Shown here one piece after another: positions 49,130-59,480 of a stretch of DNA of 64,000 bases. Position numbers and translations under genes: made by a program. The DNA is from Manis javanica (lineage: Eukaryota > Chordata > Mammalia > Pholidota > Manidae). The stretch covers positions 2,991,001 through 3,055,000 of the forward strand of contig NC_133170.1 of NCBI RefSeq assembly GCF_040802235.1. Reading direction: 5' to 3'. The notes below the pieces were generated by a model, which did no database searches, had not been told where the DNA came from, and worked only from the letters and a program-made list of their open reading frames with translations. Numbering within the stretch: position 1 is the stretch's first letter; every line of letters begins with the position of its first letter.

Positions 49130-49320
49130 AGCCAACCACAGTAAGTAGAAAGGTCACATGTGATCTCATACTTCAGACGAACAATAGGCCTTCGCATTGA
49201 CTATTCCTTGCCTAGAATGCTTTTCTCAGCTGTCTACATGATCACCACTTTAATGTCACCTTCTTAATGTCAAACCCTAGATCCCCCTAATCTTGCAATT
49301 TTTCATTGTATAATCTACAT
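49130..49320 (+). mobile_element. L2 LINE 3' region
   Basis: 'CCTTGCCTAGAATGCTTTTC', 'ACCACTTTAATGTCACCTTC' and 'GATCCCCCTAATCTTGC' follow L2 ('tgcctggaatgctcttcc...aaatgtcacctcct'). Confidence 0.65.
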
Positions 49321-49359
49321 GCTTAGTAATCACAGAGTGGATTTATGAATGCTGGTAAT

Positions 49360-50250
49360 ACCCTCCCTGTAGATAAATGATGCCCACATCTTCACTTCCA
49401 TCCTGACTCCTTTCAAGAGGATGTCTGATCAGTGACTGCAGTAGGACATGAGGGGGACTCGATAATTATTAAGGGTGATGTAGTAACTACATTGTTTTTC
49501 TTGTGAAACCTTCATAAGAGTGTGTATCAATGATACCTTAGTTACAAAAAAAAAAGAGGATATCTGATGGATTACCTGCAAGTCAACACGCCACCAGTTC
49601 TTCACCTTCTCAGAAATCTGCCTCGTCTCCTGTCTTCCCCATTTTGGTCAATGGTAACACCAGGTCCCAAAGGCCCAAATCAGAAACCTGCATCATACAA
49701 GACCCAAAACTTGTCCTATCTCTTCACAAAGTCCAGTTATGTCTATCAGCTCCAATAAAGAGAAAGCTCACTACCAAACTATTACCTGTGTTCAGATGCC
49801 CTTCATCCAGCCACTGAACTCCCCGTAAAACAGGGGTCTCCCTGCTTCTCTCCCACCCTGTAAACTGTAGCCACAGTGTTCACTCTGATAAGACACCTAA
49901 TTTAAAAATCCCTCAATGGTTCTCCATATCAAAAGAATAGTTTCAACCCTCACCTGAAAAAGGCTTCTTTGTGGCACTGCTCCTGCCTTCCCAGCTTCAC
50001 CTCCGACCATCTCCCCGCCGTCCCCAGAACCGCCGGGCGCACAAACTGCTCGTCTTCCAAGTAGCTGCTGTTTCTCACCACCCGCCCTGGCAGGCTCCCC
50101 CTCTGCTTGCAGTCTCCTGCTTACCCGCCTTCACGTGCTACTCTCCCTCCGGCGCTCATCTCCAATGTCAGCTTCTCGTTACGTTCTCAAGAACAAAGCT
50201 GTTCCGTCTTTGGACCTTTCAAAGCACCTGCTCTAAGAGTACTATACAAC
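49360..50250 (+). mobile_element. L2 LINE fragment, interrupted by a small L1 insertion
   Basis: After 49569 the text 'TTCAGATGCCCTTCATCC', 'AAAAATCCCTCAATGGTTCT', 'TGCCTTCCCAGCTTCACCTC' and 'TCTCAAGAACAAAGCTGTTC' follows L2 ORF and 3' order on +. The 207-residue open frame at 49971-50594 is a consequence of this C-rich relic and not a gene. Confidence 0.65.
49415..49568 (+). mobile_element. 5'-truncated L1 3' end with its own target-site duplication
   Basis: Only about 125 bp of L1 tail (GGGGGACTCGATAATTATTA, GATGTAGTAACTACATTG, TATCAATGATACCTTAGTTA, then A10) was copied. It is bounded by a 15-bp duplication AAGAGGATRTCTGAT at 49415-49429 and 49554-49568 (one mismatch). Its tail resembles that of the full-length L1 (TTAATGATACC), so it belongs to the same broad lineage but is older. 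It landed inside an L2. Confidence 0.88.
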
Positions 50251-50749
50251 ATCTTACTCGCCTTCCTTCCCTCCCTCTCCTCCTTCCCAAACCAAGCACC
50301 ACTGCAAAGGCCGTGCCTGCCCCTCTCTTACTCCTGCAGCTTGGCAGAGTACAGGCATCATTCTTACGACCACCTACCCGAGCCATCCCAGAGAGCCTCG
50401 TGCTAGCCTGCACCTTCCCACCGCAGGTTTTCCCTGCTATTCAGAAGTTCGCTTTATGCCACTTTGCTTTCACCAAAGACCTACATCAGTACCTGTTTTC
50501 TGTACCAAAAGAAATCCGAAGAGGATTGTCACTCTTAGGAAATAATAATGGCTTCTTCACATTCAGCCATTCCAGATTACAAAAGGTTCCATAGGAACGC
50601 TCTACTTTCAGATAGTGGGGGAACCTGTATTCAGACACTTTCCAGTGAGCATTACTAGATTATGGCTCCTGTCACTTCATGTGACACTAATGTCACTTTG
50701 TTGAGCAAAAGGTACCACCAGTGCGAATCCTTGAGCTCTAGCACCGAAA

Positions 50750-50850
50750 GCAGTGATCTCAAACCTGGCTGCATACTAGAATCATCTGAGGAGCTTTAAA
50801 AAATGCCAATGCCTAGGCCCTATCCTCTAAGATCCCTATATAATTGGCTG
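50750..50850 (+). mobile_element. MER5A-type hAT-Charlie, 5' part
   Basis: 'CAGTGATCTCAAACCTGGCT', 'GCATACTAGAATCATCTGAG', 'GAGCTTTAAAAAATGCCAAT' and 'GCCTAGGCCC' match the MER5A left half closely. Confidence 0.85.
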
Positions 50851-50893
50851 GGGGGTGGCAGAGGGTGGGGGAGAGAAGGGGGTAAGGGACCCT
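50849..50893 (+). other. G-rich tract, candidate G-quadruplex
   Basis: Five clustered runs of three or more G (GGCTGGGGGGTGGCAGAGGG, then TGGGGG, GGGGG and GGG) within about 45 bases, with short loops. Confidence 0.7.
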
Positions 50894-50980
50894 AATACTT
50901 TTCTTAAAATCACAGACATCTCATCTAAGCATAAGAGCCAGTCCAGACACCCTATACTGAAACAAGAAGCTTTTAAGGGT

Positions 50981-51051
50981 TGACTTGATCCTAAAATGTG
51001 TATAGTATTATTTCTCTGACTTGATCCTAAAATGTGTATAGTATTATTTCT
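50981..51051. repeat. Perfect two-copy tandem repeat, 36-bp unit
   Basis: TGACTTGATCCTAAAATGTG followed by TATAGTATTATTTCTC occurs at 50981-51016 and again from 51017 with identity to position 51051. The lack of divergence implies a recent duplication or an assembly artefact. Confidence 0.95.
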
Positions 51052-51839
51052 ATTGCAAAATATTTAAAATTCCAAACAACTAAGATTAAAAATGAATTTT
51101 AGAACATAATTAAAGTCTGTGCTAAAAAACTCACACTGATGCCAATTAAAATGGTCAACACTGAGCAAAGCATCTATTAGAATTAATCATTGTTCACTGT
51201 TCAGGAAGAGATAAATACAGGCAATGGTAGCTAAGAAAGCCAAGAAATTTCAACAGAATGTTGAAAGACAACAGTGAATCCAAGAAAAGGAAAAGGAATT
51301 GGGGAGGATAAAATGGACTTGAGGAGATAGAACTGACCAGAGCAGAAGACTCACACTGCAAAGGAGTGGGAAGGAAGCCTGCACAGGCGATTCGCAAGCT
51401 TTCTTTTGCTCCCAGAAGTAGATACTATCCCTCCCATTCCGGATAAAACATGCAAGTTCCAAAAAGCTCAAATCCCAGAGCCAAAAGGGGCCTCGAGTCT
51501 TACTCAGGCCTGCATTTTAAGGCCCATCCTTTTCCATCATATCCCACTGCTTCACAAAGGAAACAGGTAAAGACAGAGAAGAAATTCCAGGGCATTAAAT
51601 GATACAGCAAAGCAGAAAAACTACAGGGGGGCTTGGTGCTTCGTAACGACCATGACTCAGTACTGAATACTGCATTCTCGACTGGTTTTCCAAGTTACAT
51701 GACCTTTCAATGCTTTAAGGATACCTCTTTTTAAGCCCTACTGTACTGTATAGAATACTTAATAGGAGATTCTTGGTTGTTCATTTTAAGTGACCAAGTA
51801 ACTGAAATGACAAAAGTTAATAGAAATACCAGATGTTTA

Positions 51840-52275
51840 CCTATGTACAACATAAATTAAATCTCATTTCACATCTGGATGGGGGTCTTAACTGTCAGCC
51901 TCCTTCTAGTCTTTTACCTTCCAATTCACCCTTAACAAAGGATACCCAATTAACTTTGCTAATACATCATTCATATCTTGTTTCTCTGATGAAGAATTTA
52001 AATAGTTTATTACCTGTAACAAACCCAAACTTTTATGCCCTTCCTATGCCCTCTTCTGTCATGTCCCCAACCTCCTGTTCTCTGCAGAAGCGTCGTTCAT
52101 GCTAGCGCTCTCACCGGGCCACAAGGTAGCACAGCACCCTAGAGTTGTCTGACTTCTTTCAAACCTGGAATACCTCTTACGCCGTTCTGTCATTCAACCT
52201 CCAACCATCCCTAAGGCCGGCTCAAAATCCAGTATTCCCCGCGAAGCCCGTGTCTAAAACCTACAACACGTAGAA
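51840..52275 (+). mobile_element. L2-like LINE fragment
   Basis: C/T-rich text with 'AACCTCCTGTTCTCTGC', 'TTCAAACCTGGAATACCTCT' and 'CTCAAAATCCAGTATTCCCC' follows L2 3' order on +, with strong decay. Confidence 0.45.
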
Positions 52276-52579
52276 GACTCTGAACTCAGGCCACACGTGA
52301 CAAATGTTTGGCCAGGGTTTTTTCTTTAATAAAATCTAATTCATTGACAACCCTTAAAACCTGGGAGATAACACTTTGAAAAGAACCTGTATTTCCAACA
52401 TCTCTTGAAAAAAGGGGGTGCTCTGGCAATGCGGCAATCATGATGGGGAAAAGCCACAAGCAAGAGGAGCCACCGGCAGCTTTCAGGCCTAGAATCAGGT
52501 GGGATTGCTCTGTCCTCACCTGTTTCCTTTGTGAAGCAACGGGATATGAAGTCAAGGGATGGGCCTAAAGTCATGCAAA

Positions 52580-52745
52580 TGCCGGCCCGAGTCAGACTCC
52601 AACATTCTTCAGCTCTGGGATCTGAGCTTTCAGTGCTTCCATGTTTTCTATGGAATAGGAGGGATAATACCTACTTCTAGGGAGCAATGAATGCTTGTTG
52701 AATCATCCATATTCTAGGCTCAAGGTTGAATCACCTGTAGATGTG
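52580..52745 (+). mobile_element. MIR SINE fragment
   Basis: 'CGAGTCAGACTCCAACATTC', 'TCCATGTTTTCTATGGAAT' and 'GGGATAATACCTACTTCTAG' with 'GAATGCTTGTTGAAT' resemble a decayed MIR. Confidence 0.5.
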
Positions 52746-52844
52746 TAGCAGTTGACCCCTTTCAAAAAGTTCTTACATTTTAAAGTCAGATGCTATGTCA
52801 ACTCCCGACTTCTGAAATTCTACCTGGCAGCAAGTGAAATGATT

Positions 52845-53270
52845 CAAGAAATACGTGGGTGCCCATTAGGCACTGGAATTACAAAAATAAACAAGGTAAA
52901 TACAGTCCATCACCCACAGCACATGGCAAGGGTGCCCTAAATCTGTCTATGGGAATAAAGGAAAAACCCCTCAGGAAGTGACTCTAAACTGAGATCTTTA
53001 GCAGGTGTAAGAATTCATCACAAAGAGGTAGAGGAAAAGTCTAAAAAATTAAATGCTACAGAGAGAGAAAAGGGCCCTTCCAAAGGCGCTGAGGGAGGAA
53101 AAAGTATTTTGAGAAAGTGAAATCAGTTTAGCCTGGCGAAGGCCATCATGCAGGTGTCACAAAACGGGCTCAACCGAAAGGGCTGGAGGGACAAGCCAGG
53201 TGTTAGGGTCCAGAGATGAAAGAATTTCCTAAAGAGGCTGAATATGTAATAGTTTGTTAAAAAGGGAATA
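52845..53270 (-). mobile_element. L2 LINE fragment, antisense
   Basis: 'GGGTGCCCATTAGGCACTGG', 'AATTACAAAAATAAACAAGG' and 'GGAAGTGACTCTAAACTGAG' mirror inverted L2 ('ccaggcactggggatacaaagatgaa'). Confidence 0.55.
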
Positions 53271-54310
53271 GAGGTTTCAGAAAGCAGAGTTGTCCTGTTG
53301 AGGGGTGAAATGGGGGGGGAAAAAGCGGGAGCAGCAGTGAAAGGCTGGACCTAGGGGCATGATGAGGGTGGAGCGTACAGTCCGAAGGGGCTTACATCTT
53401 GGGCGGTAACCAAGGATAACGGGGATGTGAAGCATGGCGGTTTTGGCTGGCCGCAAGTTTGCCAAGAGAATGAGTCCCAGCGGTGCCCTGGTGGATGCGG
53501 AGGCATTCGGGCCTCTCAAAATTCGGCTTCGCCCCGGGCGGTTTGCACTCCCGTCTCGCTAGAGGACCTCGGCTTCAGTCTGGGTTGACTGTGCAGGCTC
53601 CGGAGAGGCTGTGGGTTCCAGGCTGTGGCACGCAGGCTCCCAGGGGCGGTCAGAGGCCTGGTCTGTGTGTGCAGGTGGGTAGAGGCATAAACTACGCTGC
53701 CCCGGTAATGATGGTCCTGTTTGTTTACCGACTCTTAGAGAAAGATCAGTGGGCCCACTACAGACTTAGGGAAGGGAAAGAGGCCCCAAAGTTCAGCATT
53801 TGTCCGCACCGACATTCAAGACGAGTCGTTCTGTGAATCCAGGTCTCTCCCCAAGTCGACCTTGCCTCCTCAACTAGACTGAGAGAGCCGCAGAAAAAAG
53901 CCCGGTTAACACTTTTTTGTAGCTCTCAGAGCGCCTAATAACGAACGGGGTACGTCGAGCACACTGGGTAAATTTACCGACTTTCTAATTGGTATTGGTC
54001 ATTGAAGTGACCTAGTTCAGTCCATTTTTTTTTTTGCATATTTTCCGAATATTTGCTAACGAGAAGTGAACCTGTACCTCGGACTCGGGTGCCTGTATCG
54101 CGAGCTCCGCCGCGTCCCTGCAACCCCAGCCGCGGGGACGGCAGGCAGCGGGGAGGCCGGGGCTCGCCCGAGAGACGCCCGCCCGCTCCCCGCGGCGCCC
54201 CGCCCGCGCGCCCGCCCCGTTCTACCTCTCCGGCAGGTAAGAGGCGCTCCCCGACCTGCGTCGCCCGGACCCGCAACGCGGCCGTCCGCCCGCCGTCGCT
54301 CTGCCGGAGC

Positions 54311-54318
54311 ACTTCCGG
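54311..54318 (-). promoter_or_regulatory. ETS/GABPA-type site
   Basis: ACTTCCGG on +, CCGGAAGT on -, the high-affinity GABPA core, 10 bp from the CRE. Confidence 0.7.
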
Positions 54319-54327
54319 CGCGCGCGA

Positions 54328-54335
54328 TGACGTCA
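54328..54335. promoter_or_regulatory. Palindromic CRE (CREB/ATF site)
   Basis: TGACGTCA, the full 8-bp palindrome, centrally placed in the island between the presumed divergent starts. Confidence 0.85.
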
Positions 54336-54399
54336 CAGAGCGCGCGCCGCCGGCCCGCCCCGGGGCCTGGCTTCGTCGCTGACGGGGAAGTGGTGCGGG

Positions 54400-54551
54400 T
54401 GCCGGTGCCTCCTGGTCCCCGGCGTCTCCTGGTCCCCGGCGCCTCCGGGCCTCGGGATGCCCAAGCCGCCGCGGGGCGCGCGGCGTAGTCCGGATTGAGC
54501 CTCCCCCGAGCCGACGGCTCGCGCCGCGCCCTCGGGCCGCCCCACCTGCAG
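54400..54551 (+). other. ZCRB1: ZCRB1 exon 1 (5' UTR), 5' end estimated
   Basis: The donor CTGCAG/GTAAGC ends at 54551 and lies just right of the CRE. The left border is not visible and is an estimate. Joined to the 55537 exon, the last base G of exon 1 becomes the -3 base of the initiator ATG (GAAATGA), a reasonable Kozak context. A second + donor (GGCAG/GTAAGA at 54236) is an alternative but lies left of the CRE. The donor sits in the palindrome ACCTGCAGGT, which also offers CAG/GTGGGG on the - strand. Confidence 0.6.
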
Positions 54552-55536
54552 GTAAGCGCCGCCTCGGCCGCCGACGTGCGCCCGCGGGCCGCTCCCCTCC
54601 GGCCGCCCGGCGCCCCTTCTGCCCCGCCGCTCGGGACGAGACCTTCGCTGCCCTCGCAGTTCCCCCCACGGCGGCCAACGGGTAAATCGTTTCAGAAGAG
54701 AAGCCCCGAGAACGCGACCTGTCGGTGCCGAGTTCCTTCGGAGTCCCCGAAACACCCCGCGCACCGAGCGCTTTTTCGCTTTACTTCGGAGCTGACGCGC
54801 CTTGCAAACCGTTGTGCCGTCAGTGAGCGGCCGCGCGCTGTTTAAATCGGAACTTTGAACTTCGTTGAGGACCGTGTAATTTTCACGGGTCATTTGCTGA
54901 CTCTGTAAGATAACGGTATGAAAATCCATGACAAATTATATTTATAAACTTTGAAATTCATGCGCAAGTCAGTATCGTTCAAGGCCGTGAAACGTACTCA
55001 TATAGCGTATTTCATCCCTTAGCAATATTGTGCAAACTTTGTGATGTGAAAGAAGTCAACATGGTCAAAATGTAAGGCCAAAATTTCCTCTTATCATTCA
55101 GAGAAAAATATTAAAGACAACCAGCAAGGTCCCCAAGCAGAGCATGAGTGAAAGGCAGGGGCTCAGGCCTTTGAGAGCGGCCAGGCTCCTCCTGATGCAG
55201 TCACGCAAGGCCCTAGGTGTGTTTTTCCTGCTCGTAGCCTGAGAGGTTTTCGTCTGTTAAAAACTCACCTCTCCCTCCACACCATAGTCCAGCACTTCGG
55301 GGTGATGTAAAGAATCTACTTGAAAGATGGACCAGAAAACTGAATTTTAAGTGGTGTCTGGAGAAGAGGAATTCCTTACCTCGCCCAGCGAGAGGCATGG
55401 TTCCTGACCCTAAAAGGATCATTTTAGGGTGTATAAATCTGGCACAGTCAAATCCGTGATGGCCTATCTTAGTTTTAAAATTGAAACTAAGAACCTGGTT
55501 TCAGTAGCTGGTTTTTTTCTCTTTTTTCCTTTTTAG
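54552..55536 (+). other. ZCRB1: ZCRB1 intron 1
   Basis: GTAAGC to TTTTTAG with a long T-rich tract. The left 300 bp is the rest of the CpG island; the remainder holds nothing else. Confidence 0.85.
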
Positions 55537-55622
55537 AAATGAGTGGTGGATTGGCCCCAAGTAAAAGCACAGTGTATGTATCCAACTTGCCTTTTTCCCT
55601 GACCAACAATGACTTATACCGG
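55537..55622 (+). CDS. ZCRB1: ZCRB1 exon 2: start codon and first part of the RRM
   Basis: The acceptor TTCCTTTTTAG is followed by AA and the ATG at 55539-55541. It encodes 28 residues beginning [11 protein letters not shown], then RNP2 VYVSNL (residues 12-17) and helix 1 of the RRM, ending DLYR with donor CGG/GTAAGT. ZCRB1 (U11/U12-31K, MADP-1) is a nuclear protein of the U11/U12 di-snRNP, part of the minor spliceosome that removes U12-type introns. It carries one RRM and one CCHC zinc knuckle, about 217 residues in human. The match to the mammalian N terminus is essentially complete. The start is chosen because it opens the conserved MSGGLAPSK end and no in-frame ATG precedes it in the exon. 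Confidence 0.97.
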
Positions 55623-57565
55623 GTAAGTTTTTGTATTATTACAGTTACTACTGAATTCTGTTTTTTAATACAGATGTGGATTAAGCAGTTCTAGGCAAAA
55701 ATTCTTAAGTGCATTACGATGCCCTTCAACCCTCAATACCAAAGACCGCTATTGCAAGCATGAGTAAATGAAAAAATATATATACAATTTTGTAATTTCC
55801 AAAGAAAATTTTCTGGGCATTTATAGAGAATAGCAGACATACCTAGCTTAATGAAGTGGGAGCAACTTGTAATAGGCTGATTTTTTGTGCTTATTTACTT
55901 GGCTTTTGAAAATGGTAGAGGCTTTGGAGGAAGGGGCCAGTGGAAACATTCCTTTCCTAACCCTCAATTTCTGGGAGTATCTTATTATATATGTGGCAGC
56001 AACTTAACCGTGTAATAAATTTTAATCCAGGTTAGGATGGTGGGGGGGATCCTTTCCAACACCTTCTTTAATGTCTTTACCTTAAACAGAGAACAGGGTT
56101 TCCTGCAGATAGGCAGTTGGTAGGGACTGTAAGGAATGACGTGAATCCTTTCTTCCACGTGTGCCCTCTTCTCTCACTTTGGGTAGATGTTGAGTAGAGA
56201 GACGCTGCGTAGATGATACATAGCGCTTGACTAATTAAGATAGCTTGAATCTCAGGACAGAGGAGAAAAAGAACTTGGGCTTCCTCCTTTGTATCAAAAT
56301 AGAGACATTTCTATATTTATTGAACACTGTAACACTGAGCATTCTTACAGATACTAGGAACACATCAGTGAACAAAAAGATGAAAATCATTCATGACACT
56401 CATTGCAAGATAGAGAAACAATGTGAAATATTAAAAAATCAACTGATACTGTATTTTAGAGACTGAGTTAATGCTGACATGTTAGGTGCTAAGGAAAAAT
56501 GCAGGAAAGGAAGTTATTAAATGTTAGGCTGGGAATGGAGGTGTAATTTTACATGGGTGGGCAAAAGCCCTCATTAAGAAGGCAACTTCTGAATCAAGAC
56601 CTGAAGGAAGGAAGAGGCCGCTGTGCAGATGTCCGGGGGACAAGCATTTCAGGCTCAGAGGACATGAGGTGGAGAGAGGAGGAGGGCAGGTCAGAGGTGA
56701 GCCCTGCAGGGGTGCCTCTTAGAGCCTACACAGGACTGAGTGAAATGAGAAGCCATTAGAAAGTGTGATAGAGAAAACTGTCTATATTGGTCCAGAATTC
56801 AGTGTTGGCTAATACTGCAACTCAGTTATACTGCATTCCAGCATTATACAACTTAATCGTGAAATTCAAAAATTTACTATTGAACGGCACACACTAATGT
56901 ACTGTAAAAGACTTCTCTAAGAAGCATTGCATAATGAATAGGAACTATTAGTGTACAAGTAGTAGCTAAACAGTAGAAATGAGATTGCCAAAGGTGAAGA
57001 TGTAGACGTAAAAGGGAAGAAAGGCTTGCAAATAACTGTAAAGTGCCACTAACACGGCTAAGGGTGGGCAGAAGGAGACAGGTGGGAATGGACTTTTTCA
57101 TTACAGAAGCTTTTTTGTTTTATAAGCAGTGTAAGGGTCTGTCTGCTGAAGCAGTGAGCTTGACGCGGTAGGCTAGGAACAGAGATATCCCTCCACATGG
57201 ATACCGGCCGCACAGGGTTTCTCTGGAGCTAAGGCGGGGGTGATGGTTGCCATGGATACACCACTGGAAGCTGCTGCACGGTGTGTGAGCCTTCCATCTA
57301 CCACACGTAAAGAGTGGTTTATTTTTTTCCTCTGTGTGCACGCTTGTCAGAAATTTAGGAACTGAGACATTCCTTTGACGCCGATAACAAAAATGAGATT
57401 ATTCTATCACAAAAAGTATATATGCTTGGGGCTGACTTATAGACTGAAAGTTAAAATTTTTCATAAACTGTGAGAAGAATGTGGTAAGTGTATACAACCC
57501 GGAAAATTAATTTTTTTTAATAATTTTTAATTAATTATAAATTACTATGTGGTCCTTCTTTTCAG
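55623..57565 (+). other. ZCRB1: ZCRB1 intron 2
   Basis: GTAAGT to TTCTTTTCAG. An L2 relic lies at 56.3-56.76 kb. A small AT-rich remainder shows nothing else. Confidence 0.85.
56300..56760 (-). mobile_element. L2 LINE, antisense
   Basis: 'TATTTATTGAACACTGTAAC', 'CACATCAGTGAACAAAAAGA', 'GCAACTTCTGAATCAAGACC' and 'TGAAGGAAGGAAGAGG' follow inverted L2 from its 3' tail inward. Confidence 0.7.
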
Positions 57566-57594
57566 ATATTTTCCAAGTATGGCAAAGTTGTAAA
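57566..57594 (+). CDS. ZCRB1: ZCRB1 exon 3, a 29-nt microexon in the RRM
   Basis: Only 29 nt, with acceptor TTCTTTTCAG and donor GTAAA/GTAAGT. It encodes IFSKYGKVV plus the first two bases of Lys38, the loop and start of strand 2 of the RRM. The frame continues into the next exon (AA/G GTT). Skipping it would remove core RRM residues and shift the frame, so it must be included for function. Such small exons depend on strong flanking splice signals, which are present here. Confidence 0.96.
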
Positions 57595-58609
57595 GTAAGT
57601 ATTCACATCAAATTTTGAAACTTAATTTAAAAGTTTATATGAATTTACTTCTCCATTATTTTTTAGCAGAAGTACATTAGTATTCTTTACAAAACAAATA
57701 TTTAATAAACAAAGAAAATAAAAATACCACTAACATTCTTATGTATTTCAGTCATTTTTCTATGTACATAAACATGTATAGACAGCTTTTTTAAAGACTC
57801 AATTCTACACATGTAATTTTGTTGTCTTTAACTTGAGATTATATCTTAAATATCTCCATATGCTATAAAGATGCATGCTCATATTTGATGATTTCATAGT
57901 ATTCCCTTATAATCATAATTTATTTAAACAATATGATTTCTTACCATATTTCTAAGGACAAACTGATTCTGTTATCCAAAATAGACATAAATTAAAGGCT
58001 CTGATTAAATATATATTTTGCTTACTAGAAGGTGTTTTATGAAGTATACTATAAGTGGGCTAATATTTATCAAAATGTAAAACAAGTATTTCAGTGTATA
58101 TAATGTACAAAGTGCTTATGAGACTCATAAACAAGTACAAAACATATTCTCTGCTTTCATAGAAAGTTTAGACATTGTTGGAAAGTCCACTTACATACAA
58201 AAATGGTAGAAACAATATTTGGGGCCAATATTTAAGAAAGGACAAAGGCACTTGAGGTTTTCATATTTAATTCACTATTTCAAATGGCAACTATATTATG
58301 GGGCAAATAAGTAAAAAGATGCTATCATTCTAACTATCTTATAACCAGTATATTCTAGATTCTACTATAAACTTAAAATCATATTTAAAATCCCAAAAAT
58401 TTAGAGCATATTTATCTTGACTAGCTGTTTTTCCTCTGTCTTTTGATGTTAAACAGTTTAAGTTCATTTGCATCCCAAAGTTAACTTTTTTTAAACTTAA
58501 CCTCTCTCTCTTAAAAAAATCAAAAATGCTTCTAGGTAAATTTTTGGGTCCTCAGAATTTCGAACAGTAGCTACCAGTCAAAACCCTAATGAGGAGGATA
58601 CGTAACAAT

Positions 58610-58845
58610 GAGCACATAAATATGCTAGACATTGTTCTAATCTCTTTACATATAGTATCTCAGTAAATTCTCACAGCTCCCTTTTAAAGTGGATGCTCTT
58701 ATTATCTCATTATTACAAATGGCAAAACTGAAGCAGATAGTAGACCTGAAAATTACACTGCTAGTTAGTGATGGAACAAAATTTGAAACCAGCAGTTTGA
58801 TTCCAGAGCCTACTCCTTTAACCATTACCTTTTCTTGGTTTTACT
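58610..58845 (-). mobile_element. MIR SINE, antisense
   Basis: 'CAGTAAATTCTCACAGCTCC', 'CAAATGGCAAAACTGAAGCA', 'GAAACCAGCAGTTTGATTCC' and 'CTTTAACCATTACC' follow inverted MIR. Confidence 0.85.
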
Positions 58846-59029
58846 CTGTCAGCACCTCTGAGTGACTTTCTGTATAAATACATAATTATAAACCTTGAGA
58901 CTACTGTGAAGTTAAAGACAGAATTTTAAGCACCTGTAATGGGAGGCTTGATCTAGTCTAGAGAGTCAGGGTAGGTTTACCTGATAATCCTCTGATCAGG
59001 TAAACCCAGTTGAAACCCTGAAGGCCAAG

Positions 59030-59480
59030 TAACGGTTAAGCAGACAAAAAGAATGGGAAGAACATTTCAGTTAGAAGGAGTAGCTTATGCAAAAGTCCTG
59101 TGGCAGGAGAAAATAAAGTGAGACCAAGAAACAGAAAGAAGGCCAGTGTAACTAGAGATGAAGAGCAAAGGGAGAGAGGGGACGAGATGGTTTCATAGGT
59201 GGAAGCAAGTTCCTAATCTTGCTTCTTGGCCATGTTACAAGATACTTGGTTTTTATCCTAAGACACCCAGAATTCATGAGTTTCAAATGAGGGAATGACA
59301 TGATTTGAAATTTTTAAAATGTATTCTAGCATCAGTGTGGAGGTTGGATTGGAGGGGAATAAGAGCAGATGCAAGACCAGTCAGAAAGCTAACTACTGCC
59401 CAGAAGAGAAATTTGGAAAAGTTGGTATAGCTGGAGAGGTAGAGACAGGTCAGTTTGAGAGATCATCAGGCAGTGAAATG
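59030..59480 (-). mobile_element. L2 LINE, antisense
   Basis: 'CAAAAGTCCTGTGGCAGGAG', 'CAGAAAGAAGGCCAGTGTAA', 'GAGGGAATGACATGATTTGA' and 'AAGACCAGTCAGAAAGCTA' match inverted L2 in order. Confidence 0.85.

Larger units (their letters stand above)
45320..53900 (-). other. Upstream PPHLN1 intronic/intergenic block, repeat-rich
   Basis: Between the old L1 and the CpG island. The listed MIR, L1, Tigger, L2 and MER5 pieces explain much of it. Stretches 45330-45780, 46970-48470, 48790-49120, 51060-51830 and 52290-52570 hold nothing I can name. Whether it is wholly within PPHLN1 depends on which first exon is used; from memory the human PPHLN1 gene also starts far upstream and has ZCRB1 nested antisense within it. 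Confidence 0.6.
53900..54850. promoter_or_regulatory. CpG-island promoter of ZCRB1, probably shared divergently with PPHLN1
   Basis: Around 54090-54840 the sequence is very GC-rich with dense CpG and GC boxes (CCCGCCCCG, GGCCCGCCCCGG) and no TATA box. An ETS/GABP site (ACTTCCGG, 54311-54318) and a full CRE (TGACGTCA, 54328-54335) sit close together, a frequent arrangement in housekeeping and bidirectional promoters. ZCRB1 starts to the right. A PPHLN1 transcript could start to the left (a - strand donor GAGAG/GTAGAA ends at 54226), but this is not proved. Long open frames on both strands in the island come from stop-poor GC sequence. Confidence 0.88.

Noticed and set aside
49971-50594. 207-residue + frame
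   Set aside because: C-rich L2 sequence; no known domain, no start context or conservation evidence.
54231-54240. Second + strand donor (GGCAG/GTAAGA) as ZCRB1 exon 1 end
   Set aside because: Possible, but it lies left of the CRE/ETS core, while the 54551 donor lies on the expected side; kept only as an alternative.
53974-54929. Long open frames (up to 234 residues) on both strands at 54 kb
   Set aside because: Arg/Pro/Ala/Gly-rich translations of a CpG island where stop codons are rare; the true transcripts there are non-coding first exons.
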